From assembly GCA_964411425.1 (NCBI GenBank), contig CAYPKW010000011.1:1-59365 (forward strand): DNA of 59,365 nt, in the 5' to 3' direction. The stretch comes from CAYPKW01 sp964411425. GTDB taxonomy: Bacteria; Pseudomonadota; Alphaproteobacteria; Dongiales; Dongiaceae. A program made the translations under genes and the position numbers. The notes under the pieces are model-generated. The model did no database searches. It was not told the origin of the DNA and worked only from the letters and a program-made list of their open reading frames with translations. Within the stretch, counting starts at the first letter, position 1. The number at the start of each line of letters is the position of its first letter. Shown one piece after another: positions 30,150 through 40,684 of the stretch.

Positions 30150-31419
30150 GGGCGGCGATGCTTTGCAGACCGCCCATGTACGGGCGCAAGACTTCGGGAA
30201 CCGCCACGCTGCCGTCGGCGCGCTGGCAGTTTTCCAGGATGGCGATGATCGTGCGGCCGATGGCAAGGCCGGAGCCGTTGAGGGTATGGACGAAATGCGT
30301 CGCCTTGTCGCCGGCGCCGCGGAACCGCGCCTTCATGCGCCGGGCCTGGAAGTCGCCGCAGTTCGAGCAGCTCGAAATCTCGCGGTAGGCGCCCTGGCCC
30401 GGCAGCCACGCCTCGATGTCGTAGGTCTTCTGCGCGGCGAAACCCATGTCGCCGGTGCACAAGAGCACCACCCGATACGGCAGGCCGAGGCGCTTCAGCA
30501 CCTCCTCGGCGCAGGCGGTCATGCGCTCATGCTCCGCCGCCGACTGGTCGGGCCGCACGATGCTGACCAGCTCCACCTTGCTGAACTGGTGCTGGCGCAG
30601 CATGCCGCGGGTATCCTTGCCGGCGGCGCCGGCCTCGGCGCGAAAGCAGGGCGTATGCGCGGTGAAGCGCAGCGGCAGTTCGCCAGCGTCGAGAATTCTG
30701 CCGGCCGCCAGGTTGGTCAGCGGCACTTCCGCGGTCGGTATCAGCCAGTAGCCGTTGGTGGTGGCGAACAGGTCGTCGGCGAATTTCGGCAACTGGCCGA
30801 CGCCGAACACCGCGGCGTCGCGCACCAGCGCCGGCGGCAGAATCTCCGTGTAGCCGAACTCGCGCGTGTGCAGATCGAGCATGAACGCAGCGAGCGCGCG
30901 CTCCATGCGCGCCAGCGCGCCCTTGAGAACGACGAAGCGGGCGCCCGACAGCAGCGCTGCCGCCTCGAAATCCATCAGCCCCAGCGCCTCGCCCAGCTCG
31001 TAATGCTGGCGCGCCGGAAAGCCGAAACGGGGCGGCTCTCCATGGGTTCGCAATAAGGCGTTGGCGCCGGGATCCTGCCCGTCCGGCACGTCCGCGGCAG
31101 GCAAGTTGGGAACACCGGCGAGAAGATCGTTCAATGCCTTTTCGGCCGCCGCCGCCGCCGTCTCCGCCCGCTGCGTCGCGTCCTTGAGGGACGCCACCTC
31201 GGCCATGAGCGCGCTCGCATCCGCGCCCGCGGCCTTGGCCCGGCCGATCTGCTGCGAGGCCGCGTTGCGCCGCTGCTGCAACTCCTGCAAACGGGTCTCG
31301 GCCTCTCGCCGCCGCCGGTCCACGGCCAGGACCTCGGCCGCCATCGCCGGCAGGCCGCGGCGGCATAGCGCGCGGTCGAACGGCTCGGGATGGTCGCGGA
31401 TCCACTTCAGGTCAAGCAT
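30142..31419 (-). CDS. serS: Seryl-tRNA synthetase
   Basis: SerS charges tRNA-Ser. The 425-residue class II enzyme has an N-terminal coiled-coil arm (DRRRREAETRLQELQQRRNAA and onward) and the motif 2 region CFRAEAGAAGKDTRGMLRQHQF. Motif 3 is near the C-terminus (LNGSGLAIGRTIIAILEN). Length is typical. It lies 24 bases after tatC on the same strand. Confidence 0.98.
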   Translation of the reverse strand: MLDLKWIRDHPEPFDRALCRRGLPAMAAEVLAVDRRRREAETRLQELQQRRNAASQQIGRAKAAGADASALMAEVASLKDATQRAETAAAAAEKALNDLLAGVPNLPAADVPDGQDPGANALLRTHGEPPRFGFPARQHYELGEALGLMDFEAAALLSGARFVVLKGALARMERALAAFMLDLHTREFGYTEILPPALVRDAAVFGVGQLPKFADDLFATTNGYWLIPTAEVPLTNLAAGRILDAGELPLRFTAHTPCFRAEAGAAGKDTRGMLRQHQFSKVELVSIVRPDQSAAEHERMTACAEEVLKRLGLPYRVVLLCTGDMGFAAQKTYDIEAWLPGQGAYREISSCSNCGDFQARRMKARFRGAGDKATHFVHTLNGSGLAIGRTIIAILENCQRADGSVAVPEVLRPYMGGLQSIAAHA

Positions 31420-31443
31420 CTGGGCGTTCGAACCGCGGCCGGA

Positions 31444-32250
31444 TTACACCGGCGCCACGTCGCTGCCGCTGCCCGCAGCTTCCCGCTGCTCGCGTTCGGC
31501 ACGGCGTTTCTCGATATACTTGGCGAGCCAGATGGACGCCTCATACAAGAGAATGAGCGGCAACGCGAGGCTGATCTGGCTTATCGGATCGGGCGGCGTC
31601 GCCACCGCGGCCAGGACGAACACGCCGACGATGGCGTATCGCCGCTTGGCCGCCAGCGTCGCCGCGCTCACCAGGCCGGCCCGCGCCATGAGGGTGAGCG
31701 CGATCGGCAGTTGGAAGCAAATCCCGAAGGCGAAGATCAGCTTCATCACCAGCGAGACGTACTCGCCGACCCGCGCCTCGAGCTCGATCGGCAGCGTGTC
31801 GGGTCCGCCCGGCGACTGATAGCCGAGGAAGAACCTCCAGGCCAGCGGCAGCAGGACGTAATATAGAATCGCTGCGCCCAGCGCGAACATGATCGGCGAG
31901 GCGATCAGGAACGGCAAAAACGCCATTTTCTCGTTCTTGAACAGGCCCGGCGCCACGAACCTCCAGATCTGGTGGGCGAACAACGGGAAGGAGAGGCACG
32001 CGCCGCCGAAGAACGCGACCTTGACCTGGGTGAAAAACACTTCCGCCAGTCCGGTGTAGATGAACCGCCGGCCGGTCTCCTGCAGCAGGATTTGCGCCAG
32101 CGGTGCCGCCAGGAAATCGAAGATGTCCTGGGCGAAGTAGAAGCAGACGAGGAAGGTCGCGACCAGCGCGATCAGCGAATACAGCAAGCGGTTGCGAAGC
32201 TCGACCAAGTGATCGAGCAGTGGCATCTTCTTGTCGTTGGGCGCGCTCAA
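31444..32250 (-). CDS. tatC: Twin-arginine translocase subunit TatC
   Basis: TatC is the receptor that recognises twin-arginine signals. The 268-residue protein has six membrane segments and the conserved N-terminal LLDHLVELRNRLLYSL with the essential Glu, and FGICFQLPIALTLMARAG. It ends in a charged tail. It starts three bases after tatB. Tat substrates in this window include the PotD-like protein, UrtA and the multicopper oxidase. Confidence 0.98.
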   Translation of the reverse strand: MSAPNDKKMPLLDHLVELRNRLLYSLIALVATFLVCFYFAQDIFDFLAAPLAQILLQETGRRFIYTGLAEVFFTQVKVAFFGGACLSFPLFAHQIWRFVAPGLFKNEKMAFLPFLIASPIMFALGAAILYYVLLPLAWRFFLGYQSPGGPDTLPIELEARVGEYVSLVMKLIFAFGICFQLPIALTLMARAGLVSAATLAAKRRYAIVGVFVLAAVATPPDPISQISLALPLILLYEASIWLAKYIEKRRAEREQREAAGSGSDVAPV

Positions 32251-32253
32251 GGT

Positions 32254-32634
32254 TCAGTCGCCGGCCTTGGCCGCGACGGCCGGCGCTGCGTCGGCGGGCG
32301 CGGCGGCCGCCGGCGTCGGCGGCGATTTCGGTGCCTCGATCTTGGCGTCCGCGATGCCGGTCATGGCCGACTTGACGTCGCCCGTCGGATCGACCGCGGT
32401 CTCGATCTCCTTCTGCACCTCCTTCGTGGTCGCTTGAATTGCCTTCCGCGCCTCGTCCAGCTCGGCCTCGCGCACGATCTGGTCGATGCCGCCCTGGAAC
32501 TCGCGCGCCAGCTTGCGGGCGGACTTCATCCATTGGGTGAAGGTCCTGAGCGCGCTCGGCAACTCCTTGGGCCCGACCACGACCAGCGCCACCACGGCGA
32601 TGATCGCCATTTCGGACCAGCCGATATCGAACAT
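32254..32634 (-). CDS. tatB: Twin-arginine translocase subunit TatB
   Basis: TatB is the 126-residue partner of TatC in the receptor complex. It has an N-terminal membrane segment (MFDIGWSEMAIIAVVALVVVGPKELP), then the amphipathic helix ALRTFTQWMKSARKLAREFQ, and a Pro/Ala-rich tail. The Glu in the membrane segment and the VGPKELP hinge are typical of TatB rather than TatA. Confidence 0.96.
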   Translation of the reverse strand: MFDIGWSEMAIIAVVALVVVGPKELPSALRTFTQWMKSARKLAREFQGGIDQIVREAELDEARKAIQATTKEVQKEIETAVDPTGDVKSAMTGIADAKIEAPKSPPTPAAAAPADAAPAVAAKAGD

Positions 32635-32670
32635 CGGGGCGTCGGCGAACGGTTGTCCCGCCGTCGGTTC

Positions 32671-32889
32671 CTAGCCGGCCGCTTTGTCCTTCTCGCTGGA
32701 GCCGGAACCCTCGAGGGCCCCGTCGCCGGCTGCCGGTTTGCTCTTGTCATCTTCCTTCATGCCGCGCTTGAAGGCGGTGATGCCTTGGCCCATGTCGCGC
32801 ATCAATTTCGGAATCTTCCCGGCGCCGCCAAAGAGCAGCAGTATGATGGCGAGGACGATCAGCCAGTGCCAAATGCTAAAGCTTCCCAT
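32671..32889 (-). CDS. tatA: Twin-arginine translocase subunit TatA
   Basis: TatA forms the variable-size pore of the Tat system. The 72-residue protein has a membrane segment (WHWLIVLAIILLLFGGAGKIPKL) with the FGxxKIPxL hinge and an amphipathic helix (MRDMGQGITAFKRGM). AAGGAG precedes the ATG. A gap of 152 bases to scpB leaves room for a promoter, though I see no clear one. Confidence 0.96.
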   Translation of the reverse strand: MGSFSIWHWLIVLAIILLLFGGAGKIPKLMRDMGQGITAFKRGMKEDDKSKPAAGDGALEGSGSSEKDKAAG

Positions 32890-33041
32890 TAGGGGTACTC
32901 CTTGACCTAACCGCGGCGAGCCGCGCGGACTACGGCAAACACCCTACCGCGCCGCGACGCATGTCGCCAGTGCCACTGATGTAGGCGAAATGCGGGCCGA
33001 TGCAATGAGTTAATCGATTCCCGGGCGTCGCCGGGCGCGGC

Positions 33042-33731
33042 TCAGGCGAGCCGCTTCGCGGCCGCGGGCGGCTCGATCTCCTCGTCGTCGATGTCGAGCG
33101 CCTCCACCAGCGCCTCTTCGTCGAGCGGCTCAGCCTCTTCCGCGCCGTCCGCGGGCGCCGCCTCATCCATCTCCCGCACGCCGAGAGCGGAAATCGCCGA
33201 ACCGATCTCCAGCAGCCCCGCCGACCGCAACTCCTCGATGCCGGGCAGCGCGTCCGGCCCTTGCAGCCCGAAGTGATCGTAGAACGCGTCGGTGGTGGCC
33301 CAGGTGACGGGGCGGCCGGGCGTCTGCCGCCGGCCCTTCGGGCGCACCCAGCCCAGCTCGAGCAGCGTGTCGAGCGTGCCCCGAGACAGCGCGACGCCGC
33401 GAATCTCCTCGATCTCGGCACGGGTCACGGGTTGATGGTAGGCGACGATGGCCAGCGTCTCCACGGCCGCCCGGGACAGCCGGCGGATCGCCGGCACCTC
33501 GATGCGGAGCCGCCCGGCGAGGTCGCTCGCGGTGCGAAACGCCCACTTGCCGTCGCGGCGCACCAGATTGATGCCGCGATCGCCATAGTGGCCGGCCAAT
33601 TCATTCATCAGCGCGCCCACGTCGGCGTCGGCGGGCAGATGCGAGGCGATCGCCGCCTCGGCCATCGGCTCCGGCACCGCGAACAGAACCGCCTCGATGA
33701 CGCGCAGCAGTTGGAAACGTTCTTCGTTCAT
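33042..33731 (-). CDS. scpB: Segregation and condensation protein B
   Basis: ScpB is the winged-helix kleisin-binding subunit of the SMC-ScpAB condensin. The 229-residue protein includes LRVIEAVLFAVPEPM, the core RRLSRAAVETLAIVAYHQPVTRAEIEEIRG, and a typical acidic tail (EEAEPLDEEALVEALDIDDEE). The ATG at 33731 (MNEERF) overlaps the end of scpA by four bases. Confidence 0.96.
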   Translation of the reverse strand: MNEERFQLLRVIEAVLFAVPEPMAEAAIASHLPADADVGALMNELAGHYGDRGINLVRRDGKWAFRTASDLAGRLRIEVPAIRRLSRAAVETLAIVAYHQPVTRAEIEEIRGVALSRGTLDTLLELGWVRPKGRRQTPGRPVTWATTDAFYDHFGLQGPDALPGIEELRSAGLLEIGSAISALGVREMDEAAPADGAEEAEPLDEEALVEALDIDDEEIEPPAAAKRLA

Positions 33732-34507
33732 GGTGCACCTGCATTGCGACGCAAATAGATCGGTCCGAACAGCCTGTCCTGCCGCATCTCGGCCGCGCCC
33801 GCGCGCACCAGTTCCAGGCCCGCGGTGAGCGTGGCGGCCAATACCGAGCGCCGGCGCAAGCCGCCGCCGGCCGGCTCCGCCGGCAGGAAGGAGAGCAGCG
33901 CGCGCCATTCGATCGCCTGGCCGAGCATACGGCTCAGACGCTTCAACGCCTCGTCCACCGAGTACAGCTCGGAGGGCGCGATGTAGAGAGGTCCGGCGCG
34001 TTCACGCTCGACGACGGCGGCATAGCCCTTGAGCAGGTCGTACAACTTCAGGCGGACCACCGGCTGGCGCGTTACCTCGATCCCTTCCGGCGCGCCGCGG
34101 GGGAAGAAATCGCGCCCCAGTCGCGGCAGCGCCACCAGCCGCGCCCCGGCCTGCTGCATTGCCTCCAGCCGGCGCAACTGGAACGCGAGCGCCGCCGCCA
34201 GCTGCGGGCCGGTCGGCTCGCCCTCGCCCGCCGGCTCCGGCAACAGCAGCCGTGACTTCAAATAGGCGAGCCACGCCGCCATGACCAGATAGTCGGCCGC
34301 CAACTCCAGGCTCAGCCGGCGCGCCCGGGCCACGAATTCGAGATACTGATCGGCGAGCTGGAGAATCGATATCTTGGTCAGATCGACCTTCTGCTCGCGC
34401 GCCAGCGCCAGCAGTACGTCGATCGGTCCCTCGTATCCGTCGAGGTCGAGGATGAGCTGCCCGCCGCCCGGCCCATCGGTGCCAAACTCCTCGATGTCGC
34501 CTTGCAT
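33728..34507 (-). CDS. scpA: Segregation and condensation protein A
   Basis: ScpA is the kleisin that bridges the heads of the SMC dimer. The 259-residue protein has the N-terminal LILDLDGYEGPIDVLLALAREQKVDLTKISI and LADQYLEFV, and a C-terminal winged helix (RRRSVLAATLTAGLELVRAGAA). It starts a few bases after the M50 protease gene and is coupled to scpB. Confidence 0.96.
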   Translation of the reverse strand: MQGDIEEFGTDGPGGGQLILDLDGYEGPIDVLLALAREQKVDLTKISILQLADQYLEFVARARRLSLELAADYLVMAAWLAYLKSRLLLPEPAGEGEPTGPQLAAALAFQLRRLEAMQQAGARLVALPRLGRDFFPRGAPEGIEVTRQPVVRLKLYDLLKGYAAVVERERAGPLYIAPSELYSVDEALKRLSRMLGQAIEWRALLSFLPAEPAGGGLRRRSVLAATLTAGLELVRAGAAEMRQDRLFGPIYLRRNAGAP

Positions 34508-34514
34508 GGAACTC

Positions 34515-35207
34515 CTAGCTCAACCCGGCGAGGGCCATGATCAGTTCGAATAGGTAGGCGGTCGGCACGCCCACGAGCCAGCCGAAGACGTCGAGGTCGA
34601 TGCCGGCCCGATCGCCCAGCCACGGCAGGATGAACAATCCGGCGATCACGATCAACAGCCCCCAACGCTCGGCGCGCGCGAGCCGCCGGCCGAGCGCCGC
34701 CGGCAGCAGCCCGACGGCCACTCGCCCGCCGTCCAGCGGCGGCAGAGGTAGCATGTTAAAGACGGCCAGTAACAAATTCAGATAAATGGAAACATTCAGC
34801 GTCTCCAAGGCCCATTCAACGGCGAATTCCGGCAGCTGCAGGGCGACGTGGATCAGCGCCGCCGACACGCCTGCCAGAATGAGATTGGCACCCGGCCCCG
34901 CTGCCGCCACCAGCACCATGTCGCGCCGCGGGCGGCGCAATCGGGCGAATCGGACCGGCACCGGCTTGGCGAAGCCGAATAGCACGCCGCCCGCCAGCAT
35001 CAGCATGACCGGTAGCACGATGGTGCCGAAGGGATCGACGTGCCGCAGGGGATTGAAGCTGACGCGGCCCTGACGGTAGGCAGTGTCGTCGCCGAGCCGC
35101 CAGGCGACGTAGCCGTGCGCCGCCTCGTGCAGGGTGATCGCGGTCAGCACCGGCAGGGCCAGGACCGACAGAACGTGCAGCACGTGGGCGACGTCGAACG
35201 ACGGCAT
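34515..35207 (-). CDS. Site-2-type membrane metalloprotease (M50)
   Basis: This polytopic inner-membrane protein of about 230 residues has the zinc motif HEAAHG (ITLHEAAHGYVAWRLGDD) near residue 28 and a second conserved NMLPLPPLDGGRV, with the Asp ligand, near residue 150. It is a short PDZ-less rhomboid-like S2P, common beside scpA in bacteria. The substrate is unknown. The ATG at 35207 gives a normal first membrane segment; the longer reading adds an Arg-rich stretch inside nagZ. Confidence 0.92.
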   Translation of the reverse strand: MPSFDVAHVLHVLSVLALPVLTAITLHEAAHGYVAWRLGDDTAYRQGRVSFNPLRHVDPFGTIVLPVMLMLAGGVLFGFAKPVPVRFARLRRPRRDMVLVAAAGPGANLILAGVSAALIHVALQLPEFAVEWALETLNVSIYLNLLLAVFNMLPLPPLDGGRVAVGLLPAALGRRLARAERWGLLIVIAGLFILPWLGDRAGIDLDVFGWLVGVPTAYLFELIMALAGLS

Positions 35208-35211
35208 CGAT

Positions 35212-36255
35212 TCAAACCGCCAGCAGGCTGTCAAGCCGGCGGGCGAGCGGCGCCGTTTCCGCCGGCTTCGCGCGGCCGACCCGCGCGGCGCCGGCCTCGA
35301 CGCGCGCCATGGCGGCGGTGGACAGCGGCGACGCCGCCGCCGCCACCGCCGCCATCTCTTCCAACTTGCCATTGCAATGCAGCACTACGTCGCAGCCGGC
35401 CGCCAGCGCGGCGCGGGCACGCTCGGCAGGGCCGCCGCTCAGCGCGTCCATGGCAATGTCGTCGGACAGCAGGAGGCCGGAGAAGCCGATGCGGCCGCGG
35501 ATGACGTCGCCGATCACCCGCGCCGAAGTTGTGGCCGGCCGCTCGGCGTCCACGGAGCGATACACAATGTGCGCCGTCATCGCCCACGGCATGTCGTTGA
35601 GCGCGCGGAACGGCGCGAAATCGGTGCGCTCTAGCTGGGCGAGCGGCGCCGTCACCCGCGGCAATTCGCGGTGGCTGTCCACTGTCGCCCGGCCGTGCCC
35701 GGGAATGTGCTTGATCACCGGTATTACGCCGCCCTCCATCAACCCCTCGGCGACCGCGCGGCCGAGGACGGCGACGAGCTCCGGGTCGTTCGCGAACGCC
35801 CGGTCGCCGATCGCCTCGTGGGCGCCCGGATAGCGCAGGTCGAGAACCGGCGCGCAATCGACGGTGATGCCGAGGTCGGTGAGTTCCGCCGCGATCAGCC
35901 GGGCGTTGAGCCTTGCCGCCTCGACGGCCGTGCTCCGGTTGCGCGCCGCCAGCCGGCCGAAACGCTCGGCCGCCGGAGCCGCGCGCCAATGCGGCGGCTT
36001 CAGGCGGGCGACGCGCCCGCCCTCCTGGTCGATCAACACCGGCGCGTCCGGGCGCCCGACCGCCTCGCGCAGCGCGGCCACTAGAGCGCGCGCCTGCCGC
36101 GGTTCTTCCAGGTTGCGGGCGAACAGTATGAACCCTAGCGGGTTGGCGGCGGCAAAGAAGCGGCGCTCCTCGGATCCTAGCGTCGGCCCGGCGCAGCCGT
36201 AAACCGCCGCCGAAACTCGCGCGAGGCGCGCCGCCGGTTCAGGGAAGCGGGACAA
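35212..36255 (-). CDS. nagZ: Beta-N-acetylhexosaminidase
   Basis: NagZ removes N-acetylglucosamine from anhydromuropeptides during cell-wall recycling. It is a glycoside hydrolase family 3 enzyme of about 347 residues with PVLIDQEGGRVARL, the catalytic His/Asp loop KHIPGHGRATVDSHRELP, and the nucleophile region LLSDDIAMDAL. There is no suitable ATG near the conserved N-terminus (VSAAVYGCAG). A TTG at 36255, preceded by AGGA, is my choice; it overlaps the end of the SPOR gene by 17 bases. The start is the only doubtful point. Confidence 0.92.
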   Translation of the reverse strand: MSRFPEPAARLARVSAAVYGCAGPTLGSEERRFFAAANPLGFILFARNLEEPRQARALVAALREAVGRPDAPVLIDQEGGRVARLKPPHWRAAPAAERFGRLAARNRSTAVEAARLNARLIAAELTDLGITVDCAPVLDLRYPGAHEAIGDRAFANDPELVAVLGRAVAEGLMEGGVIPVIKHIPGHGRATVDSHRELPRVTAPLAQLERTDFAPFRALNDMPWAMTAHIVYRSVDAERPATTSARVIGDVIRGRIGFSGLLLSDDIAMDALSGGPAERARAALAAGCDVVLHCNGKLEEMAAVAAAASPLSTAAMARVEAGAARVGRAKPAETAPLARRLDSLLAV

Positions 36256-37309
36256 TACAGTCCTGATCGTTCCGTTCGAGCTCGGCGCACAGCGCCTGCG
36301 CCGCCGCGAGATCCGGCAGCGGTCCCGCTTGCAGCCGGTAATAGACGCCCCCGCCCGCGACATCGGCGCGCAAAACGGTCTTCTCCATTCTGCCAAGTAA
36401 GCCGGGGAACTTCCGTTGCAGCCGCTGCCATTCGAAGTGCGCGATGGCCGCCGTCTTGAACGAGGCGAGCTGCACGCGCAGCACGGGAGCCCCCGTGGCC
36501 GGCACGGCTTCGGCCAGCGCGGCTTCGGGCGGCACGGTTTCGGTCAGCGCGACTTCGGGCGGCGTGGCTTCAAGCGGCACGGCTTCAACCGGCACGGCTG
36601 GCGGTACGGCTCCGGGCGGTACGGGCTTGGTCGGAACTACCGCCAACAGGTTGCCGGCCGCGGGCGCCGCCGGCGTCTCTTCCGCCGGCTCCGCTGCCTC
36701 CGGCGCGGCGGCCAGCGGCGGTGGCTCGATCTGGGTCAGGTCGATCTCGGGGACAGGCGCCCCGCCGGTCGGCTCGGGCGCCGCCAAGGTCTCGAGCAGC
36801 GCCGGCGCCGTCGGCGGAGACGCCGGTGCGGGCTGAGGGCTCGGCGTCTCGGGCGGCGGCAATATCTGCTCGGCGACCGGCGCGCTCGACCCGGGGTCCA
36901 ACTTCTCGTAGATAGTCTCCTCCTGGAACGGCACCTCGAGGCCTCCCTCCGAGGCAGGCGGCACCTTCTCCGGTTCCTTCTCGGCGACGATCAGCGGCAC
37001 TTCCTCGCGTTCGCCGGGCGCGGCCCGCTCATAGGCCCACCAGACCGCGGCGGCGAAGCCGCCGACCGCGATCACCGCCACGACGACCGGCACCAGGGCG
37101 CGGCCGCGCGCCATGCGCGACCGCCGCTCGCGTTCATCGGGCGGCCGTTGCGCGGTCAGCCCCGCCGGCAGCGGCGGAATCTCGGGGTCGAGATCGTCGT
37201 CCGCACCGGGGGCCGGCATGCCCAGCGTCGGCTCTATCCTGTCCGGCCGACGCAGCGGCGTCGAGGACAGCAGCGAGGCCCTGACTTCGTCGGGATCGTC
37301 GGCGCTCAT
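36239..37309 (-). CDS. SPOR-domain membrane protein
   Basis: The 356-residue protein has a short cytoplasmic N-terminus, one membrane segment (ALVPVVVAVIAVGGFAAAVWWAY), a long Pro/Glu/Ala-rich periplasmic linker and a C-terminal SPOR domain (VLRVQLASFKTAAIAHFEWQRLQ...YYRLQAGP). SPOR domains bind glycan strands lacking stem peptides at the division site, so it probably acts in cell division or wall remodelling. It overlaps argS by one base and nagZ by 17. The linker contains degenerate VPPEA-type repeats. Confidence 0.93.
   Translation of the reverse strand: MSADDPDEVRASLLSSTPLRRPDRIEPTLGMPAPGADDDLDPEIPPLPAGLTAQRPPDERERRSRMARGRALVPVVVAVIAVGGFAAAVWWAYERAAPGEREEVPLIVAEKEPEKVPPASEGGLEVPFQEETIYEKLDPGSSAPVAEQILPPPETPSPQPAPASPPTAPALLETLAAPEPTGGAPVPEIDLTQIEPPPLAAAPEAAEPAEETPAAPAAGNLLAVVPTKPVPPGAVPPAVPVEAVPLEATPPEVALTETVPPEAALAEAVPATGAPVLRVQLASFKTAAIAHFEWQRLQRKFPGLLGRMEKTVLRADVAGGGVYYRLQAGPLPDLAAAQALCAELERNDQDCIVPLP
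36500..36606 (-). repeat. Degenerate tandem repeat in the SPOR protein linker
   Basis: Imperfect units built on GGCGGCACGGCTTC (plus-strand reading) encode the repeating VPPEA/VPLEA/LTETVPPEA segment of the SPOR protein. Such a repeat can change length by slippage without shifting the frame if whole codons are gained or lost. Confidence 0.6.
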
Positions 37310-39080
37310 CAGCGCATCTCCTCGACCGGCTCGACGCCGAAGATGGCGAGACCGGACGCGATGATCGAGGCAACCGCCTGCACGAGCGCCAACCGCGCGG
37401 CCGTGAGCTCGGGGTCATCGGCAACAAGAAACCGCAGCTTCGCTTCGTCCTTTCCCTTGTTCCACAAGCCGTGGAACGCGGCGGCCACGTCGTACAGATG
37501 GAACGCCACGCGGTGCGGCTCGTGGGCTTCCGCGGCGGTCTCCACCAAGCGCGGCCAACCGGCCATCAGCTTGATCAAACCAAGCTCCGCCGGATCGGTC
37601 AAGCGCTCCAGGGGGGCCCGCGCCAGGGCCGCGGGATCGAGTGCCAACTCCGGCAGCTCGGCGGCCGCATGGCGCATGACCGAGCGCGCCCGGGCATGGG
37701 CGTACTGGACGTAGAAAACCGGGTTCTCGCGCGACTGCTCCCGCGCCTTCACCAGGTCGAAGTCGAGCGCGGCGTCGTTCTTGCGGGTCAGCATGATGAA
37801 CCTGACCACGTCCCTGCCGACCTCGTCGATGACCTCGCGCAAGGTGACGAAGGTCCCGGCGCGCTTCGACATCTTCACCGGCTGGCCCTCGCGCATCACG
37901 CGGACAAGTTGGCAAATCTTGATGTCGAGGTCCACTCGGCCGTCGCTCAGCGCCGCTACCGCCGCCTTCATCCGCTTGACGTAACCGGCGTGATCGGCGC
38001 CCCACACATTTATGAGGGACTGGAACCCGCGTTCGAGCTTGTCGAAATGGTAGGCGATGTCGGCGGCGAAATAGGTCCACGAGCCGTCCGATTTCTTGAG
38101 CGGGCGATCGACGTCGTCGCCGAATCGGGTGGAGCGGAACAGCCATTGCTTGCGCGGCTCCCAGTCCTCCGGCGTCTTGCCCCGCGGCGGTTCCAGGACG
38201 CCCTCGTAGATCAAGTCCTCGTCCGCAAGATTCCTGCTTTCTTTCAGCCAATCGAAGGCGCGCTGCACCGCGCCGTTTCGGTGCAAGTCGCGTTCCGAGA
38301 CGAACTTGTCGTGACGGATGCCGAGCGTCGCCAGATCGCTCTTGATGAGTTCCATCATGTGCCGTTCGCCGAAGTTGGTGCATTCTTCGGTCCACTCCTT
38401 TTGCGGTCGGCCCAGCCACTTGTCCCCGTCTCTCTTGGCGAGGGCCTGGCCGACCGGGACCAGGTAATCGCCCGGATACAGCCCCTCCGGCATGTCGGCG
38501 AGCTTCTCGCCCAGGGCCTCCCGGTAACGGAAGTAGACGGACTTCGCCAGCGCCTCGAGCTGGGCGCCCGCGTTGTTGATGTAGTACTCGCGGCTGACCG
38601 AGTAACCCACCTTGGCAAGCAGCGCGGCGAGCGCGTCGCCCACCACCGCGCCGCGTCCATGCCCGACGTGCAGCGGCCCGGTGGGATTGGCCGAGACGTA
38701 TTCCACGTTGACCCGCCGGCCGCCGCCCAGGTTCGAGGAGCCGTAAGCGGCGCCGGCCGCGAGGATCTCGGGCAGGCGCGCGCGCCAGAACGAATCGGCG
38801 AGCCAAAGGTTGATGAAGCCGGGGCCGGCCGCCTCGGCGCCGGTGACCGCCTCGTGCGCCATCAGCCGCTCCGCGAGGCGCCGGGCCAGATCGCGCGGCT
38901 CCTTGCCGGCCGGCTTCGCCAGCACCATGGCCGCGTTGGTGGCGAGATCGCCGTGGCCCGCCTCGCGCGGCGGCTCGACGGCGACGCGGCCGAAATCGAG
39001 GCCGGCGGGAATCTCGCCCGCGGCGGCCATGTCGCCGAGCCGGCGCACGATCTCGTCCCGGAAATGGCGGAAGGCGTCCA

Positions 39081-39081
<1 letters not shown>
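37309..39081 (-). CDS. argS: Arginyl-tRNA synthetase
   Basis: ArgS charges tRNA-Arg. The class I enzyme of about 590 residues has the Add-1 tRNA-binding N-terminus, the HIGH-type motif in NPTGPLHVGHGRGAVVGDAL, and KMSKRAGTF as the KMSKS equivalent. The DALR anticodon-binding C-terminus includes YVQYAHARARSVMR. The ATG at 39081 (MDAFRHFRDE) overlaps the dgt stop by one base; the longer reading adds an Arg-rich stretch inside dgt. Confidence 0.98.
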
Positions 39082-40259
<1,178 letters not shown>

Positions 40260-40295
40260 GGCGGCACCCTAGAGCATGTTCCGACCAGTTGGAAT

Positions 40296-40325
40296 TTGAC
40301 AATTCGGCGCCGCTGCCTAGATAAC
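40296..40325 (+). promoter_or_regulatory. Candidate promoter of erpA-xthA, possibly leaderless
   Basis: A perfect -35 box TTGACA (40296-40301) is followed 18 bases on by GATAAC (40320-40325). The predicted transcription start would fall at or next to the erpA ATG (40332). A GGGG run touches the ATG directly, too close for a normal ribosome site, which fits a leaderless message. Confidence 0.45.
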
Positions 40326-40331
40326 TAGGGG

Positions 40332-40679
40332 ATGAACGCCGAGACGGGCAGCCGAAGCGTCAGCATTTCCGCCAGCGCGGCCAGGCGGCTGGCGCAGCTG
40401 ATCGCCCAGGAGAAGACCGCGGGGCTGATGCTCCGCGTGTCGGTCTCGGGCGGCGGCTGCTCCGGCTTCCAGTACGGCTTCTCGCTCGACCACGCGCGCC
40501 AGGAGGATGACGTGCTGTTCGAGCGCGACGGGGTCGCTGTCGCCATCGACAGCGTGTCGCTCGACATGTTGGCGGGTTCGGAGATCGACTTCGTCGAGGA
40601 TTTGGCCGGCTCGTCGTTCCAGGTGCGCAACCCCAACGCCAAGTCTTCCTGCGGCTGCGGCAGTTCGTTCTCGATCTGA
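40332..40679 (+). CDS. erpA: Iron-sulfur cluster insertion protein (ErpA/IscA family)
   Basis: This 115-residue A-type carrier delivers Fe-S clusters to apoproteins. The three conserved cysteines are in SGGGCSGFQYGF and in the C-terminal SSCGCGSSF. ErpA versus IscA cannot be settled from sequence alone; the absence of an isc cluster nearby and the KSSCGCGSSF ending favour ErpA. xthA starts five bases after its stop. Confidence 0.93.
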   Translation: MNAETGSRSVSISASAARRLAQLIAQEKTAGLMLRVSVSGGGCSGFQYGFSLDHARQEDDVLFERDGVAVAIDSVSLDMLAGSEIDFVEDLAGSSFQVRNPNAKSSCGCGSSFSI

Positions 40680-40684
40680 CGGCG

